Below, one piece after another: positions 5,860-6,994 of a stretch of 6,994 bases of DNA (its first letter is position 1; each line of letters starts with the position of its first letter). The notes under the pieces were generated by a model that had not been told where the DNA came from, searched no databases, and saw nothing but the letters and a program-made list of their open reading frames with translations. The DNA comes from Scatosoma sp045652785. Its GTDB lineage: Bacteria; Bacillota; Clostridia; Christensenellales; Borkfalkiaceae. The stretch is from positions 1 through 6,994 of the forward strand of contig JAZOLF010000145.1 of the NCBI GenBank assembly GCA_045652785.1. The letters are read 5' to 3'. A program made the translations under genes and the position numbers.

Positions 5860-6876
5860 ATGCGTAAGATTTACTATCAACAGGATTGCAACTTGGATAA
5901 ACTCGCTGGCACAACTGTAGCGACTATCGGCTACGGTTCGCAAGGCCCCGCACCCGCGTTGAACTTGAAAGAATCGGGTGTAAAGGTTGTTGTAGGTTTG
6001 TACGAAGGCAGCAAAAGTTGGGCAAAGGCTGAAAAGCAAGGCTTGACCGTTATGACGGCGGCAGATGCGGCGAAAGCGGCTGATTTGATCATGATTTTGA
6101 TCAACGACGAAAAGCAAGCAAAACTCTACAAAGAAAGCATCGAACCCAACCTTACCGAAGGTAAGACGCTTGCGTTTGCGCACGGCTTTAACATTCACTT
6201 TGGTTGCATCAAGCCCCCGAAGAACGTAAACGTTATCATGGTTGCACCTAAGGGGCCTGGCCACACCGTTCGTAGTGAATATCAGGTTGGTAAGGGCGTT
6301 CCTTGCTTGATCGCGGTAGAACAAGACGCAACGGGCGACGCGTTGGAAATCGGTTTGGCGTATGCACTCGGTATCGGCGGCGCAAGAGCGGGCGGTTTGG
6401 AAACGGACTTCCGCACCGAAACGGAAACGGACTTGTTCGGTGAACAAGCGGTACTTTGCGGCGGTGTTTGCGCGTTGATGCAAGCAGGTTTCGAAACCTT
6501 GACCGAAGCAGGCTACGATCCCAGAAACGCATACTTTGAATGTATCCACGAAATGAAACTCATCGTTGACTTGATTTATCAAAGCGGTTTCGAAGGGATG
6601 CGTTATTCCATCTCCAACACGGCGGAATACGGCGATTACATCACCGGTCCGAAGATTATCACCGAAGAAACGAAGAAGGCAATGAAGAAAGTTTTGAAAG
6701 ACATTCAAGATGGTACGTTCGCAAAAGACTTCTTGCTTGATATGTCCGAAGCAGGTTCTCAGGTACACTTCAACGCGATGAGAAAGATTGCGTCCGAACA
6801 TCCTTCCGAAGTGGTTGGTAAGGACATCCGTAAGTTGTATAGTTGGGCGGACGAAGAAAAGTTCATCAACAACTAA
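5860..6876 (+). CDS. ilvC: Ketol-acid reductoisomerase (class I)
   Basis: Converts 2-acetolactate and 2-aceto-2-hydroxybutyrate to the dihydroxy acids by a Mg-dependent alkyl shift and NAD(P)H reduction. The 338-residue length and the single C-terminal domain mark the short class I form. The Rossmann domain covers about 1-180. The active site shows His108 (FAHGFNIHF), Lys131 (APKGPGHT), Asp191 and Glu195 (TETDLFGEQ), Glu227 and Glu231 (ECIHEMK) and Ser252 (SISNTAEYG), all intact. Two things are odd: the motif usually reading GYGSQGHAHA is GYGSQGPAPA here (Pro30, Pro32), and the cofactor loop is LYEGSKSW (47-54) with no Arg at position 48. The start is the ATG at 5860, 9 nt after AAAAGGAG (5843-5850). 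An in-frame TTG at 5833 lacks a ribosome site and would add nine residues. The 59-nt A-rich gap after ilvN shows no convincing promoter or terminator, so ilvC probably belongs to the operon. Confidence 0.96.
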   Translation: MRKIYYQQDCNLDKLAGTTVATIGYGSQGPAPALNLKESGVKVVVGLYEGSKSWAKAEKQGLTVMTAADAAKAADLIMILINDEKQAKLYKESIEPNLTEGKTLAFAHGFNIHFGCIKPPKNVNVIMVAPKGPGHTVRSEYQVGKGVPCLIAVEQDATGDALEIGLAYALGIGGARAGGLETDFRTETETDLFGEQAVLCGGVCALMQAGFETLTEAGYDPRNAYFECIHEMKLIVDLIYQSGFEGMRYSISNTAEYGDYITGPKIITEETKKAMKKVLKDIQDGTFAKDFLLDMSEAGSQVHFNAMRKIASEHPSEVVGKDIRKLYSWADEEKFINN

Positions 6877-6994
6877 AAAAACGTCGGATTTGCGGCGCAA
6901 TACGTCGTGGCGGTGCGCTCCATCTCCGTCGCGTACGTCATTGTACGCTCCCATGCACAGGTGCTCCCGCGCCTTGTCTTGCTTGCACCTGCGC
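6877..6994. repeat. Non-coding, G+C-rich tail with inverted repeats; candidate interspersed repeat
   Basis: After the A-run at the ilvC stop the composition becomes markedly richer in G+C than the preceding spacers. Two inverted repeats stand out: GCGTAC (6931-6936) with GTACGC (6943-6948), and CAGGTGC (6958-6964) with GCACCTG (6985-6991), the second extendable past one mismatch to the window edge. ACGTCG occurs twice directly (6881-6886 and 6902-6907). No credible gene is seen on either strand and no intrinsic terminator for ilvC is visible. On the minus strand the block ends in seven Ts. The look is that of an intergenic repeat family, but copy number cannot be judged from this window. Confidence 0.4.

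Noticed and set aside
5812..6954. Long open frame on the minus strand opposite ilvC
   Set aside because: It mirrors ilvC and encodes no recognisable motif. The + strand gene has every catalytic residue and a proper ribosome site.
1..6994. CRISPR arrays, tRNA or rRNA genes, insertion sequences, phage or defence genes
   Set aside because: No repeat-spacer pattern, transposase motif, tRNA cloverleaf or rRNA-like stretch was seen. The coding content is ordinary biosynthesis.

Overview
The window carries most of a branched-chain amino acid biosynthesis locus, all on the + strand: ilvE, a leucine-type T-box leader, then leuA-ilvB-ilvN-ilvC. The likely source is a Clostridia-type Firmicute, perhaps an uncultured gut lineage. 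This rests on the strong AAGGAG-type ribosome sites, the consensus sigma-A-like promoters, the use of a T-box (essentially a Gram-positive device), and IlvB and IlvC sequences that read like clostridial ones. The organism assignment is inferred.

Layout. Bases 1-163 hold the last 53 codons of a probable membrane protein, closed by a strong intrinsic terminator at 174-201. A near-consensus promoter (221-249) starts transcription of ilvE (384-1445). An AT-rich hairpin follows and abuts a second near-consensus promoter (1485-1513). That promoter drives a leader of about 340 nt with the main T-box parts: Stem I with a CUC (Leu) specifier, a probable pseudoknot, Stem III, the UGGUACCGCGG T-box element, the antiterminator and a competing terminator. 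leuA (1886-3595), ilvB (3605-5290), ilvN (5303-5800) and ilvC (5860-6876) follow with gaps of 9, 12 and 59 nt and look like one transcription unit. The last 118 bases are non-coding, G+C-rich and contain inverted repeats, and may be an interspersed repeat.

How it works together. IlvB and IlvN form acetohydroxyacid synthase and IlvC is the next enzyme (reduction and isomerisation). Dihydroxyacid dehydratase (ilvD) is not in the window. The valine precursor 2-ketoisovalerate is the substrate of LeuA, the first enzyme committed to leucine. IlvE performs the final transamination to leucine, isoleucine and valine. The T-box should let transcription into leuA-ilvBNC proceed when uncharged tRNA-Leu accumulates, while ilvE has its own promoter and lies outside this control. 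leuB, leuCD and ilvD are not visible.

I see no new system here. The points worth checking are a double His-to-Pro change in the Rossmann motif of IlvC, its Tyr-Glu cofactor loop, an extra hairpin before Stem I of the T-box, and the structured 3' tail.
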